From the NCBI RefSeq assembly GCF_000300875.1, contig NZ_AMSG01000012.1, positions 20,456-84,455 of the forward strand: a stretch of 64,000 nt of DNA, read 5' to 3'. The position numbers and the translations under genes were made by a program. Every line of letters begins with the position of its first letter. Position 1 is the first letter of the stretch. Positions 63,467-64,000 of the stretch are shown piece after piece. A model generated the notes under the pieces. It did no database searches and was not told the origin of the DNA. It saw only the letters and a program-made list of their open reading frames with translations. The DNA comes from Galbibacter marinus (GTDB lineage Bacteria; Bacteroidota; Bacteroidia; Flavobacteriales; Flavobacteriaceae).

Positions 63467-64000
63467 ATAAAGAACCTGTTTTATAATTAAACCCTGATAT
63501 GAATGACTTAATTGACGAACGTATTATTTTCGAATAAAAAGCTAGACTACCATAACGGTGTTCCACTACAGTTTAATTATTCAAAAGTTCGTCAAAAAAG
63601 TTAGAGGGAGTAATGCCCGTAAACAATCAATAAATATCGTTAAAATTACGTATTTAGCCTACTGTTTTGATTGAAATTTTTCTAACTATTATAGGACATT
63701 AAAAATAAATTGAGATATAATATATCTTTTTGGTCAGTAATTATAATAATCCAAAATTATAGGAATTGACCAACTCTAAAATTTGAATTTTCTATAGCCA
63801 ACACCTTATATATAGAGAGTGACTACCCACATACGGCAGATCCCATGCCCTGAGATTCAAGGAGCAACGATGTAGGTTACAATTACTTGTAAGGTTGAGA
63901 TAACACTCCTCTTCGCTAAAATATTGAATTAGAAATAATTAGCATTAGGTTGTGATTTTATAAACCAGGGCGTAAAACCCATTGATCACGGCGTGTCGAT
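63467..64000. other. Gene-free stretch at the right edge
   Basis: About 530 bp upstream of the polyphosphate operon hold no gene that I can support. A nine-base inverted repeat, TTGACGAAC (63512-63520) and GTTCGTCAA (63587-63595), lies about 50 bp before the sixA start. Two tiny frames there (a 12-codon one from about 63499 and a 30-codon one from a TTG at 63512) are not convincing. No promoter of the TAnnTTTG type is clear near sixA. Confidence 0.5.

Noticed and set aside
63499..63604. Small frames of 12 and 30 codons near the right edge
   Set aside because: They overlap in different frames, lack promoter and family support, and are short enough to be chance.
1..64000. CRISPR array, insertion sequences, prophage genes or rRNA operon
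   Set aside because: No regularly spaced repeats, transposase, phage structural gene or rRNA sequence was found; the tyrosine recombinase is the housekeeping XerC/D type.

Overview
The window is a chromosomal segment of a bacterium of the phylum Bacteroidota, almost certainly a member of the Flavobacteriaceae. The evidence is as follows. Many -7 promoter elements fit the phylum consensus TAnnTTTG. Almost no gene has a Shine-Dalgarno sequence, the striking exception being rpsU. There is a type IX secretion C-terminal sorting domain, a CusA-TolC fusion, several families typical of the phylum (DUF1599, DUF3467, DUF3822, DUF4126, DUF4197, DUF6660), and the order rpoC-rpoB-rplL-rplJ-rplA-rplK-nusG-secE-tRNA-Trp-tuf-tRNA genes. 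The DNA is AT-rich. I see no prophage, insertion sequence, CRISPR array or rRNA operon.

Layout. 1-6.5 kb: folate (folP), c-di-AMP synthesis (cdaA), an ABC exporter with truA, a small phosphoesterase and a DUF4197 lipoprotein. 6.5-21.7 kb: a leftward information-processing block holding rpoBC, ribosomal proteins L7/L12, L10, L1 and L11, nusG, secE, tuf, five tRNAs, hpf, xerC and rpsU. 21.7-29.3 kb: acyl-CoA dehydrogenase, an unusual AlsT-type symporter, a PspC protein, three thiol/rhodanese proteins, and a MarR-nitroreductase-YceI cluster with matching operators. 29.3-36.2 kb: a complete trpEGDCFBA operon behind a Trp-rich leader peptide and attenuator. 36.2-43.4 kb: a TetR gene followed by the scar of a deleted drug-efflux operon, then an RND heavy-metal efflux operon with a frameshifted Cys-rich first gene. 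43.9-46.3 kb: purC, pterin dehydratase and YebC. 46.3-50.2 kb: a surface lipoprotein and a large type IX-secreted protein. 50.4-53.0 kb: kdnB-HAD-kdsB, which suggests 8-amino-Kdo in the lipopolysaccharide. 53.0-59.9 kb: DUF4126, a RecD-like helicase, a possible pseudopilin-like/actin-like pair, rsmD, RNase P RNA, dnaX split over an A10 run, and miaE. 59.9-63.5 kb: a polyphosphate operon (sixA-ppk1-ppx).

How it works together. Most of the window is housekeeping, and the interest lies in the regulatory wiring: trp attenuation with an almost leaderless leader peptide, a full-strength Shine-Dalgarno only on rpsU, an rplL-rpoB attenuator, a promoter that overlaps an upstream terminator at tRNA-Thr, several start codons within 4-8 nt of a -7 element, and a dnaX gene whose tau part can only be reached through a -1 shift at A AAA AAG. 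Two efflux loci show decay. All functional statements rest on motif recognition by eye; no database search was run.
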